Of a stretch of 64,000 nt of DNA, positions 15,965-25,590 are shown in pieces. Made by a program: the position numbers and the translations under genes. The notes beneath the pieces are model-generated. The model made no database searches, was not told the DNA's origin, and saw only the letters and a list, made by a program, of their open reading frames with translations. This DNA comes from Sphingobacteriaceae bacterium (GTDB taxonomy: Bacteria; Bacteroidota; Bacteroidia; B-17B0; Aurantibacillaceae): positions 4,216,001 to 4,280,000 of the forward strand of contig NVQB01000001.1 of the NCBI GenBank assembly GCA_002319075.1, given 5' to 3'. How positions within the stretch are numbered: the stretch's first letter is position 1; each line of letters begins with the position of its first letter.

Positions 15965-18900
15965 TTATTGAGTTGAACCATTTCTATCAACAGGATAATC
16001 ATATCCTAGCGACGTATCAATGCCATTTTTGCCGAAGTCGAGTGAAGGCGATACATCAGAGCCACCACCACTTATTTGAGCCATGATAGCAGGCAGTACT
16101 TGGCTCAAAGGACTATCTTGAATCATGTCTGGCTCTACAGCACGAATTTGCGCCATTTGTATTGTTTCATTAAGCGTATCCATGAGATCATTCCAGGCCC
16201 AACTGCTTTTAATTTCAGGAGTAACGGCAAGAATAATACTTTGAGGTGCTTCAGAAGAGGGCTGATCATAATTAATCGCAATACCAGAGGTAACTTGATC
16301 AATAGGAATTTGTTCTGCCCACTCGTCAATCACCATCCCACAGGTTGGTATAGCTGAGGATGTTCCGTCAGATTCAATAATCATTGAAATAGCGTCGGGT
16401 GGAATTTCATAGCCAGTTGGTAATTTCATACCAATCCATCTGTCTGTTCCTGTGGTTGTATCTTTAACCGGAAATTGAAATACGTTCTGTTTTGTAAACG
16501 CAAAGGAGCTTGTAGATGCAGGACTATAACGCACACTTTCAGCAATAACCATTTGCTTATGATATTCACCCATGCGTGAGCGAACTCTCGCCACACCAGC
16601 CATCCATGCTTCAATAGGAAATGGACCCGCATCATCTAATAAGGTAGTATAATTTGAGGCAGCTTGAACTTCCGTTGCATTGTGCAATGTAAAAGTTGTA
16701 AATACTTTAAACGAACGCCCAAAAATAAGTTTTGCAATTTCTGCCAATTCGGTAACACAAACTTTATGTTTTGCAGCTGTGTTAGCTTGCCCCACCAAAA
16801 TAGTTACAGCTGACAATCTGGTATCGGCCTCATCATATCGTTTTTTTAAGTCTTTGTATGCGGTGTCAGCTTGTTCTACTAATCTATCTCTTGTCTCCAC
16901 AGTCGTCGACGAAAATGCTTCCGGATATGCTGTGGTAACTCCAAATTCTGAAGCCGTAACTAAAACTGTACGTAAATTATTTAGTTTAGTCGCGCCGCCC
17001 GCAGGAATTGCTGGTGCATAGACCATTGCGGCCACAAGGTCGCGTTTTGTTGTAGGGGTAGTAGTTGGTTGTCCACTAACGTAGACTGCCTCAAGATCAC
17101 CAATCAAGCCACTCATAGTAACCTTTGCAGTTGTAATCCGGTTTTTCAATGCTACGCTGTCTAGCGCTCCTGCTGGCGACGCCATGGCGCTGAGAACAGA
17201 TGGAAGTAAAAAATCATCAGGACTTAGTTGCCGCCCATTTCCTATAATTCTGCTAAGGCTCTTAAGCATAGGCGTTAACTGGAAAATACTGCATTGATCA
17301 GCCGTAAATCCGGTCTCGTCCATGAAAAAAATCTTTACTTCTACATCGTCAGTCAACGTATTTGCAGATCGAACGTAAGCTTTAATTCTGCGCGAAAGTT
17401 CGCTGGAGTCAGCTGATTGATTCTCTCCCGACGATTCAAAAATGTAAAGTAAATCTATTGGTTGCAAATTAAGATTTGCAACAGTTAGATTAAACATAGT
17501 TGCATTTGTTCCGTGCTTGTAATTAATGCGAATGTTCGCAGGCGTTGGGAGTTGAGATGCTAACCAGATATTTAAAGCAGGTTCGGCAGTCGCACGTGTA
17601 CTGCTTGCAGTCCAATTAGTATTGGCAATAGCTGGTGTAAACTGCACTGCACAGCGATGAGTAAACGTATCTGCCTGACGAGGAGTTTTTATTATTTCTG
17701 GTTCGGGTATATTCTTGGCATATCCAAGCGCTTGTAGCACACTACCTGCCCGTTCATGATTACCTTTAGTAATTTGAAATATGGCCTCTGATAATAACAA
17801 ATCTCCAATTGCATCTAGATCGTCTTTTATCTTTACAATCTCTTTTACAATATTTGCTCCATCAGTGGTGTAGGCACTTGTAGTGGTATTGTAAATTAAG
17901 GCGGGGTTGGATAAACCACTATACCAAAATGGCGTGGTAGTTCTAGCATAGTATTCAAGTAATTTTAAGCCATCAACGACATTTCTACTTTGTCCATCTT
18001 TATTCTGCCCCACGGGAGTTTGTGTAAGAGTTCCTGCAACGAGTGAGTAAAGACTTCGAAGATCTTCGATATAGCCGTCCAATGACGTGACGGAAGATTG
18101 CCTCTCATGCAAACCTCTTTCAAATCGATAACCTAACAATGCGGCAAGGTTCTGACCGTTACGAATACCATCAATGTAAAACATGGCTGTGCGCACACGA
18201 TCTGAAGAAAGGGTAACTGCCATAGTTTTTGCATTCGTCACTGTGCTGTTGTGAGCTGCATATCCTGCCCGCATTACAGCTGCTGCCACCGCATGGTTTA
18301 AAGATGGAGCGAGAATAAATCCTTTATTGTCTGTGTTATATTGCTGTCCAGAAACGATTTTTCCACTATCTGGATCTTCTATCAAAAGTGTATTAGGATC
18401 ATCGCCGAGGTAGACAAATGAAGCTGGTTGTGTTCCTGTCGCCTGCGCTGTAACATAAGCCCCTCCAGAATTAACTGGGTAACCATTTATTTCGGTTAGG
18501 TCAAGAATCTTACGCTGACCTTTTTTTGCGACTGCACCGGTCCAGGAATCTGCTGCACTAATATTTACAACGTGAACTCCCTTAAAAGAACCTGGTTTTG
18601 GCCTTTCTAAAATTCCATAGGCTCCGAGATAAATTCCATTTGGTGTTGCTGTCCTTTGTTCCTGAAGACGTTTGTTTACCAAACCATTAAACCACGAATC
18701 TAATCTGTAAGCACAAGTATCCAGGCTTTCAGCGAAAATACGTTCAAGGCGGGCCGTTGGTAAATTTTTTAGTTTAATGAGGGCGTTATTAGTATCCCGT
18801 AAATCGGTATAACATGGGTTTGTTGAATTTATCTGCGACCTAATATAGTCGCCTACTGATACATCACGAGAAATGGTGTCGTATTTTGCGCTAACATAAG

Positions 18901-21900
18901 CCCACTGATTTTCATTAACCGTGTACTCACTAAGTCGCTGATCGTATCTGCTGGTTGTGGAACTTGCAACCGAACTGGCTGATTGATCACGAAGGTAAAT
19001 TTCGTATTCGGCCTCGTTCAATCCCGATTGCTGATAGTGCGTATTAGTTGTGAGATTACGCATGGTATCCTCTATCACCAATTCATTTTCAAACTGCACT
19101 TCCGATCTTACAAAGCCAAGTAGCATGTCTTTTTGTTCAGCTGTAGCATTTGATGGTCCATTCTCAGCAGTCATCTTAGCGGCTTCATGGTTATGCCAGG
19201 CATCCTGGGTTATTGTCCCAGTCGTGGTCAAAAGGCAATGCGCTGTTTTAAGATACTCAAGCAACCATGCGTGTCTCAGTAATAAATATAACAAAGCTCT
19301 TGGAGCTTTAAAATCAGACGGTACTGGATTTTGAACGTTTGTGAAGTTTTCGCTCCGTATATTACCGATTGGACTACCTACTAACCATTCAATGTAGTTA
19401 GACGTGCTATTAGTCAGCTTTTCTAATTCCCTTATTTCTGACAAAGGCAGCGTATCTATCACTGGCCCGTTTAGTAACCATTGTGATCTTGCAAAACCCA
19501 TAGTGAAAATACGGGGGATGTTAAAGTAAGAAAAGCTCTGTAGAGAAGCACTCTTATATAAAGCATCAAGTTGAAGAGATGCATTTACGTCAGATAAGGG
19601 ACTTAATGGTTGAGTTATACCTGCAGCGGTCATAAATTTGGTCATGTTCGATGACAAAACCGCTCCAATACTTGTGCGTTGGTGAAATTGTAAGGAGCTT
19701 GGATGAAGCCCTAAAATATTAATTAGTAAATCACCGGGGTTGGCAGATCCTTGTTGTATGTGTTTAACCTTAACAAAAAAATTTGCTATCCAATACTTAC
19801 GAAGTCTTTCCAAGATGCCTTTATGCAATTTGGCTTCGTAAATTGTTTTATCGCTGTACTTCCATTTAGAATAAACAGTAGATGTCAAAATACCATAAGG
19901 TTGATTTCGAACTCTGAACGCTGGAATAAGTCCTCTTCCTAAAACATAGTTGGTAAAAAAACTCCGCGTGTCATCAATATGGCTTTGAACTATAGATGGT
20001 GTTAGCATATTTTTTGCGTAATATCCCATTGTTGCCGGCCACAATGCACGATTCATAGCCATTCCTTCTTCAACATCTTTCGTTTTGCTGTTACGTATAT
20101 GTTGAAAAACAGACGTATTTACACCGAGCGCTTCTGCAATTCTTTGACCATCGGCTTTATCATAATGTGTGCTTGTCGTAGTAAATTGATTTGCGCCTAA
20201 TTCTATCTCAAAACTTTCCTCATATCCTGGTTCTAAACTAGCAAACCCAGATTTGCTTTCTTCTGTATTATTAGTAGGCGTACCCTGCGGCACCAGCGCT
20301 AAGCCGGCAGAGTAGTGATGATTGTCTAGAAGTGTTTCAAGTTCCTGTTTAGATGCCGTTGCATTTAAATCTAACTTCGTACCAAGTACTAATAAACGGT
20401 CGAAACCATCATTTTTTTCATTATTTTGAAGTGTAATACGGATTCCCATCCCGATTTTTTCAGCTTCTTCAAAATCAGTAAGCCAACGTAGATCCGCGGG
20501 CATATTAATCTCGCTGCCATTTTGATCAAGATAATTCGTGTACGGATCCATCGGATCAAACCCCACTGGCAATGGCGAAGGAACTGGCTGACCTACCACC
20601 TCTCGGTAAGTGTTATTGCTGTATACACGAACTACAAATCGCTCAGGCATAACCCGAGTTTCCGGCTTTTGTGACCACGACGCTGTTTGCAAAGCTATAG
20701 TTGGAAGCGTGGGAAAAGGATTTAATATCGTTAATGACGGGTCGGTTAAACTTGGATCATCCGCAGGCTTGCCTGTTGTGCCTGGATTAGTCTGTGAAAC
20801 GATCCACGCTGCTCGCTTCGATCCGTAAGAACTGCACAAAACCCTCCACGCACCTAGTTCAAATTTTTTAACGCCGCAAGCTTTCCATACTTCGTTCCAA
20901 TAAATTTGCGCGTCATCTTTTTCAGTCTGCGTGAGTTTACTTTCGTGTGTATGTATAGAAATTGCATCAGGATAGATCCTTACCCAAAGCTCATGTAAGT
21001 CTGCAATGGCCTCTGAAACAGTTGCAGTGGGTACTGTGCTGCCTGTCACCGGTGGAGAGCTGTAAGTTACCGTCCTGCTATCTGTCACAGTCTTTATCGC
21101 TTGTACATCCGCATCAGTTCTTATAACGCTTGTGTAAGAGGAATAAGATATATTGTCGCGAACATGTTTAATGGTCATAAAACGCGTCTCCAAACGCACT
21201 GGTAAAAGGGCGAAAGGTATATTGTCGTTTAACAACTGCACTTTTAATCTTGGATCAGCACTATAAAAATCGAAGAGATTCCAGAATACACTTGTAGCAC
21301 TGGCTAACTTGCTTCCTGTAGACTCAGCGTAAATCGCCATTATATGAAACTTATCTACCGTTACTCGGAAATCTTTGTAATAAGCTATTTCGGCTGCTGT
21401 GCCAGTTCTAAATTCGAGTTGCTTACTATAAGCTTCGAGCTCGTTGTAAGCAATTGTTAGTAGACGGGCATTTTCATTTATAATCTTCGCTTCAGCTCTT
21501 CTTTCCGTTGCTGTTGCTTTTGCAGTGGGAAGGTCTGGATTACTTGCTTCACTTGTAAAACCTACTGCCGCTGATTTTAACTGTCTAAGCAGAGCATCTT
21601 GTGAGGTACTTTTAGATGGAGCAGCGGCTATTAAATTATTAATTGACGTTTTAACTGTGTTTAATAAAGTGTCAGTGGTAACATTTATTATGCCTTTCAC
21701 CAAGCCATCTCCAAGGGTTTTCAGATTCGTTCTGGCGGTCTGCATTGCGCTGATAACTGGCGTCATGTCATCTGAGATAGTTTTTGCCTGAACTAACAAA
21801 GTATTAACTTGTGCTGCAGTTTTAGGAGCGATAGAAGCTATGAGTTCCTGTAATTTAGTCTTCACGGCGAGTAGACGCGCTGTATAGGTGCTGGCATTAC

Positions 21901-22402
21901 TTTCCGAAAAGTTTACCACAGTGAAATCACGCTCTAATTGAGCATCAAATTGTGTTACAAAATTTCGCCTCTGTGAACCAGGTGTGCCAATATTAAAATG
22001 TTGACGAATCTCTGTAATTTCATTATAGATTTGATGGGTTTCTGCGGCATCATTATACAGATTTACAGCATCATTATAGAGAGTGTTTACAGTATTTAAT
22101 GCACTATTCATGCTAGCAGACGTGTCCACAACCAAAGTATTAGCGGCGTCAGCTAGACTTGAAAGTATACTTGTAATAGGTTCCGAGTCATCATTCATCT
22201 GTTCGTCAGATGTAGATAACATATTGGTTATCTGATTAAGTGTTGGATTATTAGTATAGGGAATACTGTTATTTTGAAATCCATTAGCTAATTGAATAAA
22301 CTGGGGGTGCACTTCGTTTTGAAGACGATCTTTGTGAGCCGCAAGTCTGTTTACAAGATCAGGGGCATTCCCTAAGAGTGTGTTTAAAGTTGTAATAGTC
22401 AT
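15965..22402 (-). CDS. Giant uncharacterised conserved protein, second gene of operon (2145 aa)
   Basis: No signal peptide or transmembrane segment. Residues 1-340 are alanine/threonine-rich and helical, probably coiled coil. The conserved core starts near 397 with FALLPVRLETRF, then ELWVRIYPDAISIHTHE (about 465-482, with a following SKLT-x-x-E), MPERFVVRVYSN, and a block RGLIPAFRVRNQPYGIL near 822-838. I recall these phrases from very large unnamed proteins in other bacteria, always without known function. The remaining C-terminal 1300 residues alternate helical and beta-rich parts and contain no recognised enzyme motif. It lies 39 bp after the 992-residue gene and 20 bp before the 598-residue gene, so the three products are made together and may form one complex. 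Confidence 0.78.
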   Translation of the reverse strand: MTITTLNTLLGNAPDLVNRLAAHKDRLQNEVHPQFIQLANGFQNNSIPYTNNPTLNQITNMLSTSDEQMNDDSEPITSILSSLADAANTLVVDTSASMNSALNTVNTLYNDAVNLYNDAAETHQIYNEITEIRQHFNIGTPGSQRRNFVTQFDAQLERDFTVVNFSESNASTYTARLLAVKTKLQELIASIAPKTAAQVNTLLVQAKTISDDMTPVISAMQTARTNLKTLGDGLVKGIINVTTDTLLNTVKTSINNLIAAAPSKSTSQDALLRQLKSAAVGFTSEASNPDLPTAKATATERRAEAKIINENARLLTIAYNELEAYSKQLEFRTGTAAEIAYYKDFRVTVDKFHIMAIYAESTGSKLASATSVFWNLFDFYSADPRLKVQLLNDNIPFALLPVRLETRFMTIKHVRDNISYSSYTSVIRTDADVQAIKTVTDSRTVTYSSPPVTGSTVPTATVSEAIADLHELWVRIYPDAISIHTHESKLTQTEKDDAQIYWNEVWKACGVKKFELGAWRVLCSSYGSKRAAWIVSQTNPGTTGKPADDPSLTDPSLTILNPFPTLPTIALQTASWSQKPETRVMPERFVVRVYSNNTYREVVGQPVPSPLPVGFDPMDPYTNYLDQNGSEINMPADLRWLTDFEEAEKIGMGIRITLQNNEKNDGFDRLLVLGTKLDLNATASKQELETLLDNHHYSAGLALVPQGTPTNNTEESKSGFASLEPGYEESFEIELGANQFTTTSTHYDKADGQRIAEALGVNTSVFQHIRNSKTKDVEEGMAMNRALWPATMGYYAKNMLTPSIVQSHIDDTRSFFTNYVLGRGLIPAFRVRNQPYGILTSTVYSKWKYSDKTIYEAKLHKGILERLRKYWIANFFVKVKHIQQGSANPGDLLINILGLHPSSLQFHQRTSIGAVLSSNMTKFMTAAGITQPLSPLSDVNASLQLDALYKSASLQSFSYFNIPRIFTMGFARSQWLLNGPVIDTLPLSEIRELEKLTNSTSNYIEWLVGSPIGNIRSENFTNVQNPVPSDFKAPRALLYLLLRHAWLLEYLKTAHCLLTTTGTITQDAWHNHEAAKMTAENGPSNATAEQKDMLLGFVRSEVQFENELVIEDTMRNLTTNTHYQQSGLNEAEYEIYLRDQSASSVASSTTSRYDQRLSEYTVNENQWAYVSAKYDTISRDVSVGDYIRSQINSTNPCYTDLRDTNNALIKLKNLPTARLERIFAESLDTCAYRLDSWFNGLVNKRLQEQRTATPNGIYLGAYGILERPKPGSFKGVHVVNISAADSWTGAVAKKGQRKILDLTEINGYPVNSGGAYVTAQATGTQPASFVYLGDDPNTLLIEDPDSGKIVSGQQYNTDNKGFILAPSLNHAVAAAVMRAGYAAHNSTVTNAKTMAVTLSSDRVRTAMFYIDGIRNGQNLAALLGYRFERGLHERQSSVTSLDGYIEDLRSLYSLVAGTLTQTPVGQNKDGQSRNVVDGLKLLEYYARTTTPFWYSGLSNPALIYNTTTSAYTTDGANIVKEIVKIKDDLDAIGDLLLSEAIFQITKGNHERAGSVLQALGYAKNIPEPEIIKTPRQADTFTHRCAVQFTPAIANTNWTASSTRATAEPALNIWLASQLPTPANIRINYKHGTNATMFNLTVANLNLQPIDLLYIFESSGENQSADSSELSRRIKAYVRSANTLTDDVEVKIFFMDETGFTADQCSIFQLTPMLKSLSRIIGNGRQLSPDDFLLPSVLSAMASPAGALDSVALKNRITTAKVTMSGLIGDLEAVYVSGQPTTTPTTKRDLVAAMVYAPAIPAGGATKLNNLRTVLVTASEFGVTTAYPEAFSSTTVETRDRLVEQADTAYKDLKKRYDEADTRLSAVTILVGQANTAAKHKVCVTELAEIAKLIFGRSFKVFTTFTLHNATEVQAASNYTTLLDDAGPFPIEAWMAGVARVRSRMGEYHKQMVIAESVRYSPASTSSFAFTKQNVFQFPVKDTTTGTDRWIGMKLPTGYEIPPDAISMIIESDGTSSAIPTCGMVIDEWAEQIPIDQVTSGIAINYDQPSSEAPQSIILAVTPEIKSSWAWNDLMDTLNETIQMAQIRAVEPDMIQDSPLSQVLPAIMAQISGGGSDVSPSLDFGKNGIDTSLGYDYPVDRNGSTQ

Positions 22403-22441
22403 AAGTAAAGCTTATAAATTCAAAATTATTTGGGTTATTTT

Positions 22442-25420
22442 CTAAGGTATCATTTCGTTAGCGTGAATAAATACCTGTACAGGCTGCTGGTAAAGTATTT
22501 GTGCCATAGCGGCTGAGTCTTCCGCCCAAAGAGTGTCGGTTGATTCTGGCTTAAATACTTTTGCATCAGATGGCGCTGAACTGGAGAATCCGGGTGACTG
22601 GTTTAATAACAAGTATTTGCAATAGTTTTTAGCAACATGATCCCAAGTAAGTTCCGCCCAGTTGTTTAAAGGAAGGGTCGGTGGAGGCAATGGCTCATCT
22701 AGACCAAAGCGCAGCTCTCCGGTTCGTTCCATTAAAACAAAGAACCATCCTGGAATCGGTGGATTCAAAGTTTTATCCCCCTTCGCAGCAGTATCAGTCA
22801 GATCGAATCCCAAGAATGTAATTTCCGGATCAATATCTGCCCTAAAAATTGGCATCTTAACAGCGGCTGTTTCATCAGGAATGCGCTTTTTACTATAATC
22901 TAAACCTGGGCCGCTTTGATTTGGCGGATATGTTGCTGGCACTGCGTAAATAATAATGTTTGGAAACTTTTTTAACAGATCGCCTCGTATCGCTAATACA
23001 AGGGTGTTGCCTACCGTAACGGGTCTGGTAGAATGACTCCCAAGAGCAGTGTTCCCCCAGCTGTACATATCTGTTATATCTGTTGTAGGTGTTGTGGCAT
23101 CTACACTACTCCAAAAATGTTTAAAATAGGTGCCCCGCTGATCGGTTGGATACTCACGCCATAACAATTCTCGTCCCATCTCATAATTAGCCCCGGCAAG
23201 AAAAGCTTCTATAAATTTCTGATTAGATTTTAAAAGTGTTATTGAATTTTGTGGGATCAGATTTAAATTCGGAACAAGGTAGTCGACTCCCAGTTCGAGA
23301 AGCGACTTGTACATAGGAAGCTTAAAAGATGGAGCTGCCATTGCAGGTAATATTACTACTGGAGTTGTGGTTTGGTTAGGATTATTTACGCTACCATAAA
23401 AACTGTTGGTGTGTGTTACGGAAGGATTAATACCATCGGCCACAGTTGCAGAACTTGTGGTTAAATTAGGTGCGTTTGCAGGAGTGGCCCAATTCGCAGC
23501 AGCATATACTCCGCTATAGGCCGAGAAACTACCCTTAAAGTTATTGGCTACTGTATAACTTGCGCTCGGCATCGTGCCCTGTGGCAAACTAATATTAAAT
23601 TGAATAGAAGGTTGAATTGCAGCATTCTTAATTGCTGTAACTGAATAGTCGAGACTACTAATATCAAAGGTCGCGTACTGTAGTGGTAAGGCGGGTTTGG
23701 GAGCCACAGGCGCCGCATTTCCTTGTATCATCCTTGCCACTGGATTGTTAGTTTGGCCAACCGTAAAGCTAACCCTTCTCATAATAGCTCCATTAGGGCT
23801 ACTTAGCCTGCGAAAAGTTGATGATGTTGCACCAACCGCCATGCTACTACTTACGGCAGCCTGTTTCACAGTCGTTGTCCCACTTCTAATTCTTCCCAGC
23901 ACATTAGTAGTCATCGGTAAAATTTGTTCGATGGGTTGTGAGGCAATGTGTTTTGCATGCATTGCTGCTGAGGTATTCGCGGTAAGTTGTGCAATGTTCG
24001 CTTTTCTATTTGTGTCCAAAACTTTGCCTACCTGGCTCCAGGCCTCTTTCATTAATAAATCCTGATTTTTACGTACATAGTCTCCACCAAGGGAAGCTGC
24101 AACTCTGTAACGAGGATCAAGATTTAATTCATTTAACCAGGGAATTCCTGTACTCGTATTTAATTTATTTTGCAACGCGTGCCAACGTCCATACATCGGT
24201 GGCGTAACAATCGGATCGTCTCCGAGGGAATTGCTGCTATTCCCGGGATCAAGAGTAGTGTAAATAGTATTAGTAATAGTTGCACTCTGAATGTCTTGTC
24301 CTAGATTTATAAAGTCACGTAAATAATTACGATAATTGGTTTCATTTGTTCCTGTTGGGAAAAGCGGTGCATTATAGCCTGCGATTCCCAATGCCCCTTC
24401 GAGCATTTCGGTGCCTGCTGTCGGCCCTGCTGTACTGGCGAGTTGCAGACCATAACCAGGATCCTGAATATCCATAAGTCTTTTACCCACACGTTGGTCC
24501 AGCAATCTCGGTTTTACTTGTCGTACCAAATATTCAAAATCTCCCGTCGCTCCTGTTCTAAAGTACCATTCATGATAAATTGGAAATGTTCCAAGCTGTT
24601 CGTCAGGAGTGCCCGGCCAAGGTGTTGCATGATTCCAGGCAGGAGCTTGAGCCATGATACCTGATGTGGATAATCCTAATCCGGCTCTCCGACCAGTTTC
24701 ATAGGTCGGAATAAGAAAGGCGTAGTAGGATGTATTTTCTTCTAGTTTTCTTGGGCAAAGCAATCTGGAGATTCCTATGTAGGGCTTGTCTTTTATTTTC
24801 TGATCAAGCGCTGCAAGGTCAGCGTCCAGATTCGTAGGCGTTACCTCATCATCAACGCTAACATGTGCCCATGCCCAAACTTCCTCGTTAAAAGGTAGTG
24901 GCCTATTTAATGGAGTTGTGAGGGGATCTAATACAACTGCATTTAATGGTGCATCTTTTAACGTTGCACGGGTAAATTCATCTTCCTTCAATACGATAAG
25001 AGTTAACCAAGGTCTTAATTTACCTCCTTCAGTTGCGTTAGGTACTGAGGGAAACTTTGCTACTGCTGGACTATAACGCCAAGGAAAATCCTCTTCATAA
25101 AAGTCAATGAAAGGAAAACTGTGGGGCTCAAAATTGGTGATCCAGTCGCGAGGTTCTGTTTTTACAATCGCGTCTGGATGAATCCCTATAACATCACCTG
25201 GTCCTATGATCTGGAAATCCATATCCAATGGACTAGCAGAAGCTGGAACAACCGCATTGCTTGAATTTTTTACATTTACGTGAACATATGCTTTTATGGT
25301 AGGGCGTTCGGTAACATTTGATGTTCCTTGCGTGGTACCATCAAAAATTTCAGTTTGTGAAATTTGGGAAGCCAGTCCTCGTCTGGCCCACGGAAGAAAG
25401 GTGTGATTTGCGTCGCTCAT
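22442..25420 (-). CDS. Uncharacterised conserved protein, first gene of giant operon (992 aa)
   Basis: No signal peptide. It starts with HTFLPWARRGLASQIS (6-21); further conserved-looking blocks are GPGDVIGI at 73-80, FPFIDFYEEDFPWRYSPA at 102-119, KLRPWLTLIVLKEDEF near 134-149, ELLWREYPTDQRGTYFKHFW near 752-771 and, near the C-terminus, PGWFFVLMERTGELRFGLDEP. From memory these mark a family of unnamed proteins that accompanies the other two giant proteins elsewhere. A serine/threonine/proline-rich, low-complexity region lies in the middle (about 480-680). It is the first gene of the operon; the paired regulatory site S2 lies 123 bp upstream. Confidence 0.77.
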   Translation of the reverse strand: MSDANHTFLPWARRGLASQISQTEIFDGTTQGTSNVTERPTIKAYVHVNVKNSSNAVVPASASPLDMDFQIIGPGDVIGIHPDAIVKTEPRDWITNFEPHSFPFIDFYEEDFPWRYSPAVAKFPSVPNATEGGKLRPWLTLIVLKEDEFTRATLKDAPLNAVVLDPLTTPLNRPLPFNEEVWAWAHVSVDDEVTPTNLDADLAALDQKIKDKPYIGISRLLCPRKLEENTSYYAFLIPTYETGRRAGLGLSTSGIMAQAPAWNHATPWPGTPDEQLGTFPIYHEWYFRTGATGDFEYLVRQVKPRLLDQRVGKRLMDIQDPGYGLQLASTAGPTAGTEMLEGALGIAGYNAPLFPTGTNETNYRNYLRDFINLGQDIQSATITNTIYTTLDPGNSSNSLGDDPIVTPPMYGRWHALQNKLNTSTGIPWLNELNLDPRYRVAASLGGDYVRKNQDLLMKEAWSQVGKVLDTNRKANIAQLTANTSAAMHAKHIASQPIEQILPMTTNVLGRIRSGTTTVKQAAVSSSMAVGATSSTFRRLSSPNGAIMRRVSFTVGQTNNPVARMIQGNAAPVAPKPALPLQYATFDISSLDYSVTAIKNAAIQPSIQFNISLPQGTMPSASYTVANNFKGSFSAYSGVYAAANWATPANAPNLTTSSATVADGINPSVTHTNSFYGSVNNPNQTTTPVVILPAMAAPSFKLPMYKSLLELGVDYLVPNLNLIPQNSITLLKSNQKFIEAFLAGANYEMGRELLWREYPTDQRGTYFKHFWSSVDATTPTTDITDMYSWGNTALGSHSTRPVTVGNTLVLAIRGDLLKKFPNIIIYAVPATYPPNQSGPGLDYSKKRIPDETAAVKMPIFRADIDPEITFLGFDLTDTAAKGDKTLNPPIPGWFFVLMERTGELRFGLDEPLPPPTLPLNNWAELTWDHVAKNYCKYLLLNQSPGFSSSAPSDAKVFKPESTDTLWAEDSAAMAQILYQQPVQVFIHANEMIP

Positions 25421-25542
25421 AATTTACTAAGTCGAATTTGTTTATATATACTGCTCTGCTAATTGTAAGGCATACTTCAATCATACACCTTGTATAATTT
25501 TATAAGTTTAACTCCTGCACAATGAATGTGCAAGAACAGGTG

Positions 25543-25574
25543 TACCTGATTTTTGTTGCTCAGGTACTGGAAAT
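25543..25574 (+). promoter_or_regulatory. Paired 22-bp regulatory site S2
   Basis: TACCTGATTT at 25543 and TACTGGAAAT at 25565, spaced 22 bp, in the 178-bp gap between the 992-aa gene start and the end of the upstream DUF6603-like gene. Confidence 0.65.
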
Positions 25575-25590
25575 GGATTGTCTTACTCGC

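Noticed and set aside
15965-22402. Giant protein as a phage tail-tape or contractile injection system component.
   Set aside because: No tape-measure pattern, sheath, tube, baseplate, VgrG/PAAR or AAA+ ATPase genes are present anywhere in the island, and the conserved blocks do not resemble these families.
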